Shown piece after piece: positions 17,082-25,445 of a stretch of 64,000 nucleotides of DNA; within the stretch, counting starts at the first letter, position 1, and the number at the start of each line of letters is the position of its first letter. This DNA is from DAIDKA01 sp963726995 (GTDB lineage: Bacteria; Pseudomonadota; Gammaproteobacteria; Steroidobacterales; Steroidobacteraceae): positions 558,001 through 622,000 of the forward strand of contig CAVSEP010000007.1 of the NCBI GenBank assembly GCA_963726995.1, written 5' to 3'. A program made the position numbers and the translations under genes. Below the pieces are notes generated by a model. That model was not told the DNA's origin, made no database searches, and saw only the letters and a program-made list of their open reading frames with translations.

Positions 17082-18392
17082 TCAGTGAGTGACGATGACG
17101 CGGTCCGCGCCATTGAATGCATCGGACCCGGATACGACGATCTGATCGCCGACATTCAGGCCTTCCAGAATCTCCACCTTCTGCACGCTCTGCGCACCCA
17201 GGCGTACCGGGCGGCGCTCAGCCACGCCGTCATGAATCACGTAGGCGAAGCCGGCGTCCTGATCGACGAAGCTGCCGCGCTCCACCGTCATGACATTGGC
17301 CCGCTTGTCGATCAGGATCCGGACCGCCAGCCGCTGGCTTTGTCGCAGGCCCACCGGCACCGCACCCGTGAAGCGCAGTCGCGCGGTCACCTCGCCGGCC
17401 ACCACTTCCGGCGATACGCCGCTCAGGGTGGCCTGCCACTGCCGGCCATCGCCTTCCAGCGTGGCCGCCATTCCGGGCTGCAGGTCCCGCGCCAGGCTCT
17501 CCGGCACCTTGATCTCCACTTCCAGCAGCGACAGATCGATGACGGTGAGGAGGGGTGCGTCCTTGGCCACACTGGCGCGCTCGGCGACCTGGACCTGGCC
17601 GACACGGCCGTCCACCGGCGACTGCACCTGCAGGGCATTGACCTGTCGGCGCAAATCCGCCACCACCAGCTGCTGGCGATCGAACAGCGACTTCTTGCTG
17701 CTGACATCGAACTGGGTCTGTTTGGGCGCCGCATCGAAATCCGCCTGCGCCTGCCGGAAGGTGAAGTCGGCCTTCTCCAGCGCATCCTGCGCCTTGAGCG
17801 CCTGCAGTTCGGAGAAGGACCCGAGTTCGTAGGCCTTGCGGCTGCGATCCGATTCACGCTGCGCCGTGGTCCGGTCCACCTTTGCCTGATCAAATGCATC
17901 GGTGAGCTGGCGCAGTTTGCTGGCGGCATCCAGCTGGGCGCGCTGCCAATCGACCCGCATGCTCTCCAGGCTCGCCTGTTCCTGCGAGAGCTTCGCGGTC
18001 AGGGCCGGACTGTCGATCACCGCAAGCACCTGACCCTTCTTGACGGCATCGCCGGCGTGCACCCGCAGCGCGATGATGCCAGACTCGATGGCGTACAGCG
18101 TGGGGCTGGAGGCGGCGACCACCTGGCCGTCGGCCGCCACGTCGCGCACGAACAGACCGCGTTCCACGGTCGCGATCGAGAGGCGCGAACGATCCACCGA
18201 ACTGTTGATGCCGCTGAATCGCAGCAGCCACAGCGTGAGCACCACCAGCGCCGCGACCACCACGGCCGCAACGATGATCAGGCGTCGGTGGCGCCGCCAG
18301 GCCGGCGCCTGCTCAAGATGCCGATCCTGCCCGGCGGTGTCGCGCATCTGCAGCGCTTCGCTGCCGGAATCGAAATCTTTGAATTTGGACAT
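17082..18392 (-). CDS. Periplasmic adaptor (membrane fusion) protein, MacA/HlyD family
   Basis: The 436-residue protein has a basic N-terminus, one membrane helix (about 36-56), a barrel-sandwich half (IIALRVHAGDAVKKGQVLAV), a long alpha-helical hairpin (about 125-245) able to contact a TolC-like channel, the returning lipoyl half (SPVDGRVGQVQVAERASV), and beta-barrel and membrane-proximal domains to the end. This is the adaptor of a tripartite pump, joining the inner-membrane ABC complex to the outer-membrane channel. It lies between the tolC-like gene and the ATPase gene on the same strand. Confidence 0.92.
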   Translation of the reverse strand: MSKFKDFDSGSEALQMRDTAGQDRHLEQAPAWRRHRRLIIVAAVVVAALVVLTLWLLRFSGINSSVDRSRLSIATVERGLFVRDVAADGQVVAASSPTLYAIESGIIALRVHAGDAVKKGQVLAVIDSPALTAKLSQEQASLESMRVDWQRAQLDAASKLRQLTDAFDQAKVDRTTAQRESDRSRKAYELGSFSELQALKAQDALEKADFTFRQAQADFDAAPKQTQFDVSSKKSLFDRQQLVVADLRRQVNALQVQSPVDGRVGQVQVAERASVAKDAPLLTVIDLSLLEVEIKVPESLARDLQPGMAATLEGDGRQWQATLSGVSPEVVAGEVTARLRFTGAVPVGLRQSQRLAVRILIDKRANVMTVERGSFVDQDAGFAYVIHDGVAERRPVRLGAQSVQKVEILEGLNVGDQIVVSGSDAFNGADRVIVTH

Positions 18393-18415
18393 TTGAATTG
18401 ATATCGGCGGTGACG

Positions 18416-19807
18416 TTACGGGGTGTGCTCGACCAGCAGCGCGTCGATGGCCGCGAGGTCGGCCTCGGATAACCTGCCAGCCTGTTGCTTGAGCGTCAGG
18501 AGCGCCGTCAGGTACTCGTAGCGGGTCTGGTTATAGAGATTCTGCGCGAAGTAGAACTGGTTCTGATCACTGAGCAGGTTGAATTCACCACCCACCCCGA
18601 ATTCGACATTGCGCCGGTCGGCCTCCACCGCCACGCCCCTCGAGTCCACGCTGCGGCGCGCAGCGGCAATGCGTCCGATGCCCGTCACCACACCGCGGTA
18701 GGAGGAGCGGGTCAGCCGCTCGGTGTCCCGCTGTGTTCCGGCGTATTGCGCCAAGGCCTGCTTCCACAGCGCCCGGGACTGGCGCACCTGGGAGGCCACC
18801 GCGCCGCCCTGAAACAGCGGCCAGGTCACCGATACCCCGACCTGATCATCCGCCTGATTGCCGCCGATGGTGAGGTCCTGCCAGGTGTGATTGCGGCCGC
18901 CGGTGAGCAGGATCGAGGGCAGCGCCTTGCCATGCTGTACGTCGATGTCCCGATCGGCGGCATCAACCTGCAGTTGCGCCGCCATCACCGCAGGATTGTC
19001 CTTGAGTGCCGCACTGACCCAGTCCTCGACGGCAACCGGATCAGGCAATTCCAGCGGGATGGATTCGCGCAGGGGAGCGATCTTGGTGGACGTTGAGCCG
19101 GTCACTTCGGTCATCAGCAGTTCGGCATCGCTCAACGCGTTCTGCGCATCGATCACACCCTGCTCGGTAGCGTCGTAGTAAGCCTGTGCCAGCTCGGATT
19201 CGCTGCGCGGCCCCACGCCGGTCTGCTCACGGGCGCGGGCGTGGTTCAGCTCCGTGCTGTAGGAATTGCGCGCTCCCTGGTTGGTCGCCAGGGCATCGCG
19301 TGCGCTCAGAATGCCGAAGTAGGCCTGCGCCACCCTCAGCATCAGGGCTTGCTGCGCCGCGAGAAGGTTAGCTTCGGCCGCGGCTGCCGAGGCACTGGCT
19401 TCGCGCAGCTGGCTGAAGGACTGAAAACTCCACAGAGTCTGTGACAAGGAGAGCCCATAGCCATGGATGTCGCCGAAACACACCTCAGTCGCCGCTCCAG
19501 CGGCGATCTGGCAGCCCGTGATGGTGGTGCCCGCCACCAGCTGTGGGGCCAGGAGCTGTTCGCCGATCCGCAGCCGTTCGGCGGAGGCATTGGCGCTGAC
19601 ATGCGGCAGCAACAGGGCCAGCGCCTGGGGCTTGGATTCGATGGCGGCGTCCCGCTGTGCCAGCGCCGCCTGCAGGCTGGCGTCGTGATTCTGGGCGAGG
19701 TGGTAGAGCTGCAGCAGATCATTGGCCGATGCCATCCGCACCAGGCATAGCCCGATGAGCACCATCAGCCCCGAGAACCCCCATCCCCTGCGCCGCATAT
19801 CACCCAC
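18416..19807 (-). CDS. TolC family outer-membrane efflux channel
   Basis: The 463-residue protein carries a signal peptide (basic MRRRGWGF, hydrophobic core, cleavage near MASA|ND) and two outer-membrane-efflux repeats. Typical features are LLQLYHLAQNHDASLQAALAQRDAA at the start, an ALMLRVAQAYFGILSARDAL helix and a second repeat with LTRSSYRGVVTGIGRIAAARRSV. It supplies the outer-membrane exit duct. Translation may start at GTG 19807 or ATG 19798; the ribosome site is weak for both. It is the first gene of the operon, with a sigma-54 promoter about 30 nt upstream. Confidence 0.92.
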   Translation of the reverse strand: MGDMRRRGWGFSGLMVLIGLCLVRMASANDLLQLYHLAQNHDASLQAALAQRDAAIESKPQALALLLPHVSANASAERLRIGEQLLAPQLVAGTTITGCQIAAGAATEVCFGDIHGYGLSLSQTLWSFQSFSQLREASASAAAAEANLLAAQQALMLRVAQAYFGILSARDALATNQGARNSYSTELNHARAREQTGVGPRSESELAQAYYDATEQGVIDAQNALSDAELLMTEVTGSTSTKIAPLRESIPLELPDPVAVEDWVSAALKDNPAVMAAQLQVDAADRDIDVQHGKALPSILLTGGRNHTWQDLTIGGNQADDQVGVSVTWPLFQGGAVASQVRQSRALWKQALAQYAGTQRDTERLTRSSYRGVVTGIGRIAAARRSVDSRGVAVEADRRNVEFGVGGEFNLLSDQNQFYFAQNLYNQTRYEYLTALLTLKQQAGRLSEADLAAIDALLVEHTP

Positions 19808-19835
19808 TGACCCGCTTCAAGCCCGGTTGGTTCAG

Positions 19836-19851
19836 AGCAATCGGCGTGCCA
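19836..19851 (-). promoter_or_regulatory. Sigma-54 (-24/-12) promoter of the efflux operon
   Basis: On the minus strand the sequence is TGGCACG-CCGA-TTGCT. It matches the sigma-54 consensus TGGCACG-N4-TTGCW at every defined position and has the required spacing. The predicted transcription start is near 19825, which leaves a leader of about 20 nt before the tolC-like start. The operon encodes its own NtrC-type activator (3492-4835), so the two elements explain each other. Confidence 0.85.
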
Positions 19852-19916
19852 TTGCCATAGCCCTTCTAACTCGCTGTTTACACTTGCTTTTGCAGTACCG
19901 ATTGCGCGGCTCATTG

Positions 19917-19952
19917 TGTCCGCGGACAGCTCGCCGGACACCCGGGCGGACA
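19917..19952 (-). promoter_or_regulatory. Candidate enhancer (UAS) for the NtrC-type activator: phased GGACA repeats
   Basis: Read on the plus strand, GGACA occurs at 19924, 19936 and 19948, exactly 12 nt apart. An inverted TGTCC at 19917 forms the perfect palindrome TGTCCGCGGACA (19917-19928) with the first. The array lies about 90-125 bp upstream of the predicted sigma-54 start site, the usual place for enhancer-binding proteins. No coding sequence covers it; it falls in the 219 nt gap between the tolC-like gene and the RIO kinase gene. Confidence 0.6.
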
Positions 19953-20026
19953 CTCGGCAGGCTCGCGTCCCGGGGTCCTGGTAGGTAGGATGCCGCGATT
20001 GACTGGCGTGGACGCACTTTCCGCGC

Positions 20027-20884
20027 ATGCGGAAAACCTTGAAGACACCCAGCGGCCTGCTACCCCTCATCGAAGACGGGGTCATCGACGAAGTCCTGCG
20101 TTCCCTGAAGAGCGGCAAGGAAGCCACGGTATACGTGGTGCGTACCCGTGAACGGCTGCTGTGCGCCAAGGTCTATCGTGACATGGGTCAGCGCAGCTTC
20201 CAGAAGCGCGCCCAGTACCAGGAGGGCCGCAAGATTCGCGGCAGCCGCCAGGCGCGCGCCATGGGAAAGAGCACCCGGTTCGGCAAGAAGGAGCAGGAGG
20301 CAGCCTGGAAGAACGCTGAAGTGGACGCGCTGTACCGGCTGGTCGCTGCCGGCGTGCGGGTCCCCAGGCCGTACGGCTACTTCAACGATGTTCTGCTGAT
20401 GGAAATGGTGACCGACGCTGCGGGTGATCCTGCGCCGCGGCTGGGCGAGGTGGATCTGTCGCGTGAAACCGCGCTTGAGTATCATGCCTTCCTGATCCGC
20501 CAGGTGGTGCGCATGCTGGCCATTGGACTCATTCATGGGGATTTGTCGGAATTCAACGTGCTGGTGGGCCGCGACGGGCCGGTCATCATTGACCTACCCC
20601 AGGTGGTCAACGCCGCCGGCAACAACGGCGCGCTGGCCATGCTACAACGCGATGTAAATAATCTGCGGGGAACGCTGGGCCGCTTCGCGCCCGAGCTGCT
20701 CGCCACCGAATACGCCCTGGAAATGTGGTCCCTGTTCGAACAAGGCGCCCTGCACGCCGACAGCGAACTCACGGGGAAATTTGCCATCGATACGGCCGCC
20801 GTCGACGCCGACGGCGTACTGGAGGTCATCGACGATGCGCGCGAGGAGGCCATCCGCCGCGAATTGGGCCGGGAAGCGGGCTAA
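20027..20884 (+). CDS. RIO-type serine/threonine protein kinase
   Basis: The 285-residue protein has RIO kinase features: a P-loop-like SLKSGKEATVYVV near residue 26, ATP-binding Lys in LLCAKVYRD, catalytic loop IHGDLSEFNVL near residue 168 and metal-binding IDLPQVV. Eukaryal and archaeal RIO proteins act in ribosome maturation; the bacterial ones are poorly studied. The substrate here is unknown. The gene is divergent from the efflux operon, and its upstream region is the same 219 nt gap that holds the sigma-54 promoter and repeats on the other strand. Confidence 0.9.
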   Translation: MRKTLKTPSGLLPLIEDGVIDEVLRSLKSGKEATVYVVRTRERLLCAKVYRDMGQRSFQKRAQYQEGRKIRGSRQARAMGKSTRFGKKEQEAAWKNAEVDALYRLVAAGVRVPRPYGYFNDVLLMEMVTDAAGDPAPRLGEVDLSRETALEYHAFLIRQVVRMLAIGLIHGDLSEFNVLVGRDGPVIIDLPQVVNAAGNNGALAMLQRDVNNLRGTLGRFAPELLATEYALEMWSLFEQGALHADSELTGKFAIDTAAVDADGVLEVIDDAREEAIRRELGREAG

Positions 20885-20983
20885 ACGCCACACATCGGCC
20901 CGGGTCTGCGGTATCTTGGCGCCCGACGCCCGAGGCGCGCGCCAGGGGTGCGAAGTATTGCCATTGCTAAAGAGAGGCAGCCG

Positions 20984-21550
20984 ATGCGCCTGAGCAAGAC
21001 CGGCTACTACGCCGACTTCGTCATTTATGCCGCGGTGCTGGTGACCGCCACAGTGCTGACCGCATGGCACAACAGCGCCTATGAAACCTCCCTATGGTTG
21101 CTGGCCGTGGTCATCGGCGGCGCCTTCTGGACGCTTACCGAGTACGTCCTGCACCGCTTCGTGCTGCATCAGATTCCGCCATTCTCCGGCATGCACGATG
21201 CGCATCACCAGGCGCCTCTGGCCTTCGTCGGCACGCCGACCTGGCTGAGCCTCGGTGTCATTCTCGGCGTGGTATTCGTGCCCGCCTGGGCGCTGGGTTC
21301 GTTCAATACCGCCAGCGGCCTGGCGGTGGGCATGATGGCGGGCTTCTTCTGGTATGGCGTGGTGCACCATGCCATTCACTACCGCAAGCCGCGGGCCATC
21401 GCCACCAGGCTGCTGCTGGCCTCGCGCCGTCATGCCCAGCATCACTACTCCCAGGAAGCCGGGAATTTCGGCGTCACGACCTCGTTCTGGGACCATGTGT
21501 TCGGCACGACGCTGAACAGCGCCTCGGACCGGCGGGTCCAGACCGAATAG
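20984..21550 (+). CDS. Sterol desaturase/fatty acid hydroxylase family membrane protein
   Basis: The ATG at 20984 (MRLSKTGYYADF) has an AGAGAGG ribosome site; the frame is open upstream but unsupported. The 188-residue product has about four membrane helices and the histidine clusters of the di-iron fatty acid hydroxylase superfamily: EYVLHRFVLH, HDAHH, HHAIHY and RRHAQHHY. The enzyme presumably hydroxylates or desaturates a lipid at the inner membrane. It is followed after 11 nt by the GDT1-type gene, so the two are likely co-transcribed. Confidence 0.88.
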   Translation: MRLSKTGYYADFVIYAAVLVTATVLTAWHNSAYETSLWLLAVVIGGAFWTLTEYVLHRFVLHQIPPFSGMHDAHHQAPLAFVGTPTWLSLGVILGVVFVPAWALGSFNTASGLAVGMMAGFFWYGVVHHAIHYRKPRAIATRLLLASRRHAQHHYSQEAGNFGVTTSFWDHVFGTTLNSASDRRVQTE

Positions 21551-21561
21551 CCCACTGACTG

Positions 21562-22140
21562 GTGGAAGCCTTCCTGGTCTCGACCGCCTCGGTCGCCGTC
21601 GGCGAACTGGGCGACAAAACCCAGCTCCTGAGTCTGATCCTGGCCACGCGACTGCGGCGGCCCGTGCCCATCATCGCCGGCGTGTTCGTGGCCACACTGG
21701 GCAATCACCTGCTGGCGTGCTGGTTCGGCGAATGGGTGGGCACCCTGATCACCCCTGAGATCCTGCGCTGGGTGCTGGGCCTGTCATTCATCGCCGTGGC
21801 CGTCTGGGCCCTGATTCCCGACAAGATGGATGACGAGGTCGAAAGCCGCAGCGCTCACGGGGTCTTCATCTTCACGGTGGTGACATTCTTCCTGGCCGAA
21901 ATGGGCGACAAGACCCAGGTGGTGGCCATCGCCCTCGCCGCCCGCTATCACGCTCTGCTCCAGGTCGTGATGGGTACGACCTTGGGGATGATGCTGGTAA
22001 ACGTGCCGACGGTGCTGTTTGCCGAGCGCGCGGTACGTTGGGTTCCACTCAAGCTGATGCGCGCAGTGGCGGCCACCATCTACACCGTGCTGGGCATCGC
22101 GACCATCCTGGGCTACCAGGGCCTGCTGCCCGCACATTGA
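21562..22140 (+). CDS. GDT1/TMEM165 (UPF0016) family cation exporter
   Basis: The 192-residue membrane protein starts at GTG and carries the two signature motifs GELGDKTQL (near residue 14) and AEMGDKTQV (near residue 115), one in each half of an inverted-repeat six-helix fold. Bacterial members such as MneA export manganese; eukaryotic ones exchange Ca or Mn for protons. Only 11 nt separate it from the upstream gene, so no manganese riboswitch fits directly before it. The stop is 14 nt from the convergent ABC-F stop. Confidence 0.9.
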   Translation: MEAFLVSTASVAVGELGDKTQLLSLILATRLRRPVPIIAGVFVATLGNHLLACWFGEWVGTLITPEILRWVLGLSFIAVAVWALIPDKMDDEVESRSAHGVFIFTVVTFFLAEMGDKTQVVAIALAARYHALLQVVMGTTLGMMLVNVPTVLFAERAVRWVPLKLMRAVAATIYTVLGIATILGYQGLLPAH

Positions 22141-22154
22141 GGGCTGCTCCGCCG

Positions 22155-24080
22155 TCAGTCCGCCGCCTCCGCCAGGGCTTTCTGCAGCGCCTCGAGTTCC
22201 TCACCGCCGGCCAGCCACTGACTTTCCACCCTCAGGGTGTCGCGTGCCAGCTGCGCCTGCCGCTCCAGCAGGTCGCGCAGGCGCGCCTTCGACTGCGCTG
22301 CATAGATGTCCGCCGCCGCCAGGGCCGCCTGCACCTGGGCGCTGTCGCGCGCCAGGACATCCAGCTGCTTTTCAAGACCGGCCAGCCGCGCCTTCAGAGG
22401 ACTCAAGGCCGCACGTCGCTGCGCATCCTCGCGCCGGCGCTGACGCCGGGCATCCGCCGAGTCGGGCGATGCGGCGGCAGATCCGGCTTCGGCAGCCGCC
22501 GACTGGGCGGCAAGCCACTGCGCGTAGTCCTCCAGATCACCCTCGAAGGGCGCGACCTGCCCGCCGTGCACCACATAGAACTGGTCCACCACGGTGCGCA
22601 GCAGGTGCCGGTCGTGGGACACCACGACGACCGCACCCGCATAGTCCTGCAGGGCCACCGCCAGCGCCTGGCGCATTTCCAGATCCAGATGATTGGTGGG
22701 CTCATCCAGCAGCAGCAGATTCGGCCGACGGAAGGTGACCACCGCCAGCATCAGGCGCGCCTTCTCGCCGCCGGAAAATGGCGCCACCGGCTCGAATACC
22801 CGGTCCCCCTGAAAACCAAATCCGGCCAGGAAATCCCGCAGCTCCTGTTCGGTGGCGCGACTGGCGAGCGCACCGCCCAGACGTTTGAGATTTCCCAGCG
22901 CGCTCTCCTGCACGGCCAGCTGCTCGAGCTGGTGCTGCGCGAAGTACCCGAGCTTAAGATCGCGCGCCTCGGTGCGCGTGCCGCCTGCCGCAGCGAGCTC
23001 TCCGGCGAGCAACTTCATGAGCGTGGATTTGCCGGCACCATTGCGGCCCAGAAGGGCCACGCGCTCCCCGGGCGCCAGGGTGAGCGTGACTCGCTCGAGC
23101 AGCACGCGCGGGCCATAGCCGACCGACTGGTTCTCCACCGCCAGCAACGGTCGCGGCAGTTTGTCGGGCTGCGCGAATTCGAATTCAAACGGTGAATCCA
23201 CGTGCGCCGGCGCGATGCGCTGCATGCGCTCGAGGGCCTTCAGTCGGCTTTGCGCCTGTCGGGCCTTGGTCGCCTGCGCCCGAAAGCGCTCGACGAAGGA
23301 CTCCATGTGCCGGATCTGCTGTTGCTGGCGCGTGAACAGCGCCGACTGTTCGGCCAGTTCCGCGGCGCGCTGCTCCTCGAAGGCCGAGTAGTTGCCCCGA
23401 TAGGCCCGCGCCCTGGCGTGTTCGATGTTGACGACGCGATTGACGATGCGATCCAGGAACTCCCGGTCATGCGCAATCAACAGCAGCGTTCCCGGATAGT
23501 CGAGCAGCCAGCGTTCCAGCCACAGGATGGCATCAAGGTCCAGATGATTGGTGGGTTCATCCAGCAGCAGCAGGTCCGAGCGGCACATCAGGGCCTGGGC
23601 CACATTCAGGCGCACCCGCCAGCCGCCCGAGAAGGCCTGCACCGGGCGGGATTCATCGGCTGCGGTAAAACCCAGTCCGTGCAGGAGTCGGCCCGCGCGG
23701 CTGCGGGCATCGTACCCTCCCACCGCCGCGTAGCGTGCGTGCAGCTCCCCGATGCGCGCGCCATCATCGGCGGATTCGGCGGCCGCGATCTGCCGCTCCA
23801 GGGCGCGAAGTTCCGCATCCCCATCCAGGACGAATTCGATGGCCGGCGCATCTGAGGCCACCAGTTCCTGGGCCACCTGGGCCACGGCGAGCCCCTGCGG
23901 CATTTCGAAACTGCCCGAGTCCGGATGCAGATCGCCCCGCACGAGGCTCAGCAGGCTGGACTTGCCGCTGCCGTTCTCACCCGTGATGCCGACCTTCTCG
24001 CCGCGAAACAGGCCGAAGCTGGCGTCGGCAAACAACACCCGCGGTCCGCGCCGCAGGGTGACAGCGGTGAAATTCAGCAT
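22155..24080 (-). CDS. ABC-F family ATPase, YheS/Uup type
   Basis: The start at 24080 (MLNFTAVTLRRGPRVLF) matches where ABC-F proteins begin; the open frame upstream to 24362 is not coding. The 641-residue product has two nucleotide-binding domains in tandem: Walker A GENGSGKSSLL and GRNGAGKSTLM, signatures SGGWRVRLNV and SGGEKARLML, and two copies of LLLLDEPTNHLDL. A charged linker joins them and a C-terminal coiled coil follows. It has no membrane domain, so it is a soluble translation-type ABC-F factor that binds ribosomes. I cannot tell a housekeeping from an antibiotic-resistance role. Confidence 0.92.
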   Translation of the reverse strand: MLNFTAVTLRRGPRVLFADASFGLFRGEKVGITGENGSGKSSLLSLVRGDLHPDSGSFEMPQGLAVAQVAQELVASDAPAIEFVLDGDAELRALERQIAAAESADDGARIGELHARYAAVGGYDARSRAGRLLHGLGFTAADESRPVQAFSGGWRVRLNVAQALMCRSDLLLLDEPTNHLDLDAILWLERWLLDYPGTLLLIAHDREFLDRIVNRVVNIEHARARAYRGNYSAFEEQRAAELAEQSALFTRQQQQIRHMESFVERFRAQATKARQAQSRLKALERMQRIAPAHVDSPFEFEFAQPDKLPRPLLAVENQSVGYGPRVLLERVTLTLAPGERVALLGRNGAGKSTLMKLLAGELAAAGGTRTEARDLKLGYFAQHQLEQLAVQESALGNLKRLGGALASRATEQELRDFLAGFGFQGDRVFEPVAPFSGGEKARLMLAVVTFRRPNLLLLDEPTNHLDLEMRQALAVALQDYAGAVVVVSHDRHLLRTVVDQFYVVHGGQVAPFEGDLEDYAQWLAAQSAAAEAGSAAASPDSADARRQRRREDAQRRAALSPLKARLAGLEKQLDVLARDSAQVQAALAAADIYAAQSKARLRDLLERQAQLARDTLRVESQWLAGGEELEALQKALAEAAD

Positions 24081-24199
24081 GCTTCCGGGATGACTCTGGG
24101 CAATTCGGGCGGCAAGGCTAACGGCCGGGGCGCGCCGCCGCAATGCCTGCGCCTCGCGGCGGATTTTGCGCATAATGGCGCGCAGCAACGGGAGTTCGC

Positions 24200-24766
24200 A
24201 TGATCGACGCCAGCAACCTGCCCAAAATGGCCGCGGTGACCGCCATCGTCGCCTTTGGGGTTTACCGGCGCGTGCGCCGCAACATCGGGCGCCAGATACT
24301 GACCGCCCAGCGGCAGTATGTACGCATGGGAGTGATCTCGGTTCTATGCCTGCTGCTGGCATTTTTGAAGCCGCTGCAGCCCACCGCCGTGGCCTATATC
24401 GCCAGCGGCCTGCTCGTCGGTGCGGTGATCGGATGGTTTGCGCTGCGGCACACGGAATTTGCCGCCACGGCCGAGGGCTATTTCTACACGCCGCATCTGT
24501 ACATCGGCATTGCCGTCACCGCACTGTTCATCGGCCGCCTGCTCTACCGCATGGTGCTGGTCTATGACGCGGTAGGAAACACCGCCACGGGCGGACCCTC
24601 GCCTGCTGACAGCAATCCGCTGACCCTCGGGATCCTGTTCCTGACGGCCAGCTATTACGTCGTGTACTGCACAGGTCTGTTGAAGTGGCTGGGCAAGGCC
24701 CAACGCGCCGCCAGTGCTAAACTTCCTTCCGGCGCGCCGGACGGCGCATCATCTACTTCCGTTTGA
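24200..24766 (+). CDS. Small membrane protein, possibly CcdC/DUF1453 family
   Basis: The 188-residue protein has about five membrane helices. Features that resemble the DUF1453/CcdC family are a basic RRVRRNIGRQ near residue 24, LRHTEFAATAEGYFYTPH and YIGIAVTALFIGRLLYR. The function is unknown. A GGGAG ribosome site lies 5 nt before the ATG. The gene is divergent from the ABC-F gene (119 nt gap) and is followed after 21 nt by the peroxiredoxin, probably in one transcript. Confidence 0.65.
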   Translation: MIDASNLPKMAAVTAIVAFGVYRRVRRNIGRQILTAQRQYVRMGVISVLCLLLAFLKPLQPTAVAYIASGLLVGAVIGWFALRHTEFAATAEGYFYTPHLYIGIAVTALFIGRLLYRMVLVYDAVGNTATGGPSPADSNPLTLGILFLTASYYVVYCTGLLKWLGKAQRAASAKLPSGAPDGASSTSV

Positions 24767-24787
24767 TCAATCCTAAGGAAAGAAACC

Positions 24788-25381
24788 ATGAATCGCTTGT
24801 TGCTGGCTGGTCTGATTTCCTGCGCCGTTAGCGCCCAGGCCCTGGCCGCGCTGCCCGTAGGCACCGCCGCCCCCACTTTCAAGACCCAGGCCTCGCTGGC
24901 GGGCAATGAATTCACCTATGACCTGGGCAAGGCATTGAAGAAGGGTCCGGTGGTCGTGTACTTCTATCCGGGGGCCTTCACCGGTGGCTGCAATATCCAG
25001 GCGCACACCTTCGCCGCGGACATGGATAAATTCACGAGTGCCGGCGCCACCGTCATCGGCGTCTCCCTGGACAAGATCAAGACGCTCAAGGAGTTCTCGG
25101 CGGATCCGCAGTACTGCGCCGGCAAGCTCCCGGTGGCCTCCGATGCCGATGGCAAGATCGCCGCGAGCTACGAGCTGAAGATCAGCAAGCTTCCCGACGG
25201 CAAGCAGATCCCGAACTCAAAGGGCGACATCATCGATCACGATTTCGCCGAGCGCACCACCTTCATCGTCACCAAGGACGGCAAGATTGCGGCGACCGTC
25301 GGTGGCGTGAGCCCCATTGAGAATGTCGAGAAGAGCCTGGCGGCCGTGCAGAACATCGCGGCCGGCAAGCCTGTTGGCTGA
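24788..25381 (+). CDS. Secreted peroxiredoxin (AhpC/TSA, BCP-like)
   Basis: The 197-residue protein starts with a signal peptide (MNRLLLAGLISCAVSAQALA), so it should act in the periplasm. The thioredoxin-fold core has the peroxidatic site VVYFYPGAFTGGCNIQAH, which keeps the Pro, Thr and Cys of the PxxxTxxC motif. A further Cys in QYCAGKL may be the resolving residue. It should reduce peroxides with an unknown thiol donor. An AAGGAA ribosome site is clear, and a strong hairpin terminator follows the stop by about 30 nt. Confidence 0.92.
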   Translation: MNRLLLAGLISCAVSAQALAALPVGTAAPTFKTQASLAGNEFTYDLGKALKKGPVVVYFYPGAFTGGCNIQAHTFAADMDKFTSAGATVIGVSLDKIKTLKEFSADPQYCAGKLPVASDADGKIAASYELKISKLPDGKQIPNSKGDIIDHDFAERTTFIVTKDGKIAATVGGVSPIENVEKSLAAVQNIAAGKPVG

Positions 25382-25410
25382 AGCGGGCGGTCAGTCGTTG
25401 CATTGAAAAC

Positions 25411-25440
25411 AACCCGCCCCCGACTGCCGGGGGCGGGTTT
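25411..25440. terminator. Bidirectional terminator between peroxiredoxin and exonuclease III genes
   Basis: A perfect 12-bp inverted repeat (AACCCGCCCCCG and its complement) with a 5-nt loop lies between the two convergent genes. A short T run follows on the plus side, and a TTGTTTT run follows on the minus side. It can serve both transcripts. Confidence 0.85.
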
Positions 25441-25445
25441 CGGGT

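Noticed and set aside
21551..21561. yybP-ykoY manganese riboswitch before the GDT1-type gene
   Set aside because: Only 11 nt separate it from the upstream gene, too short for the aptamer.
22155..24362. ABC-F protein starting at 24362
   Set aside because: The extension overlaps the divergent DUF1453-like gene and its ribosome site, and family proteins begin at the MLNF position (24080).
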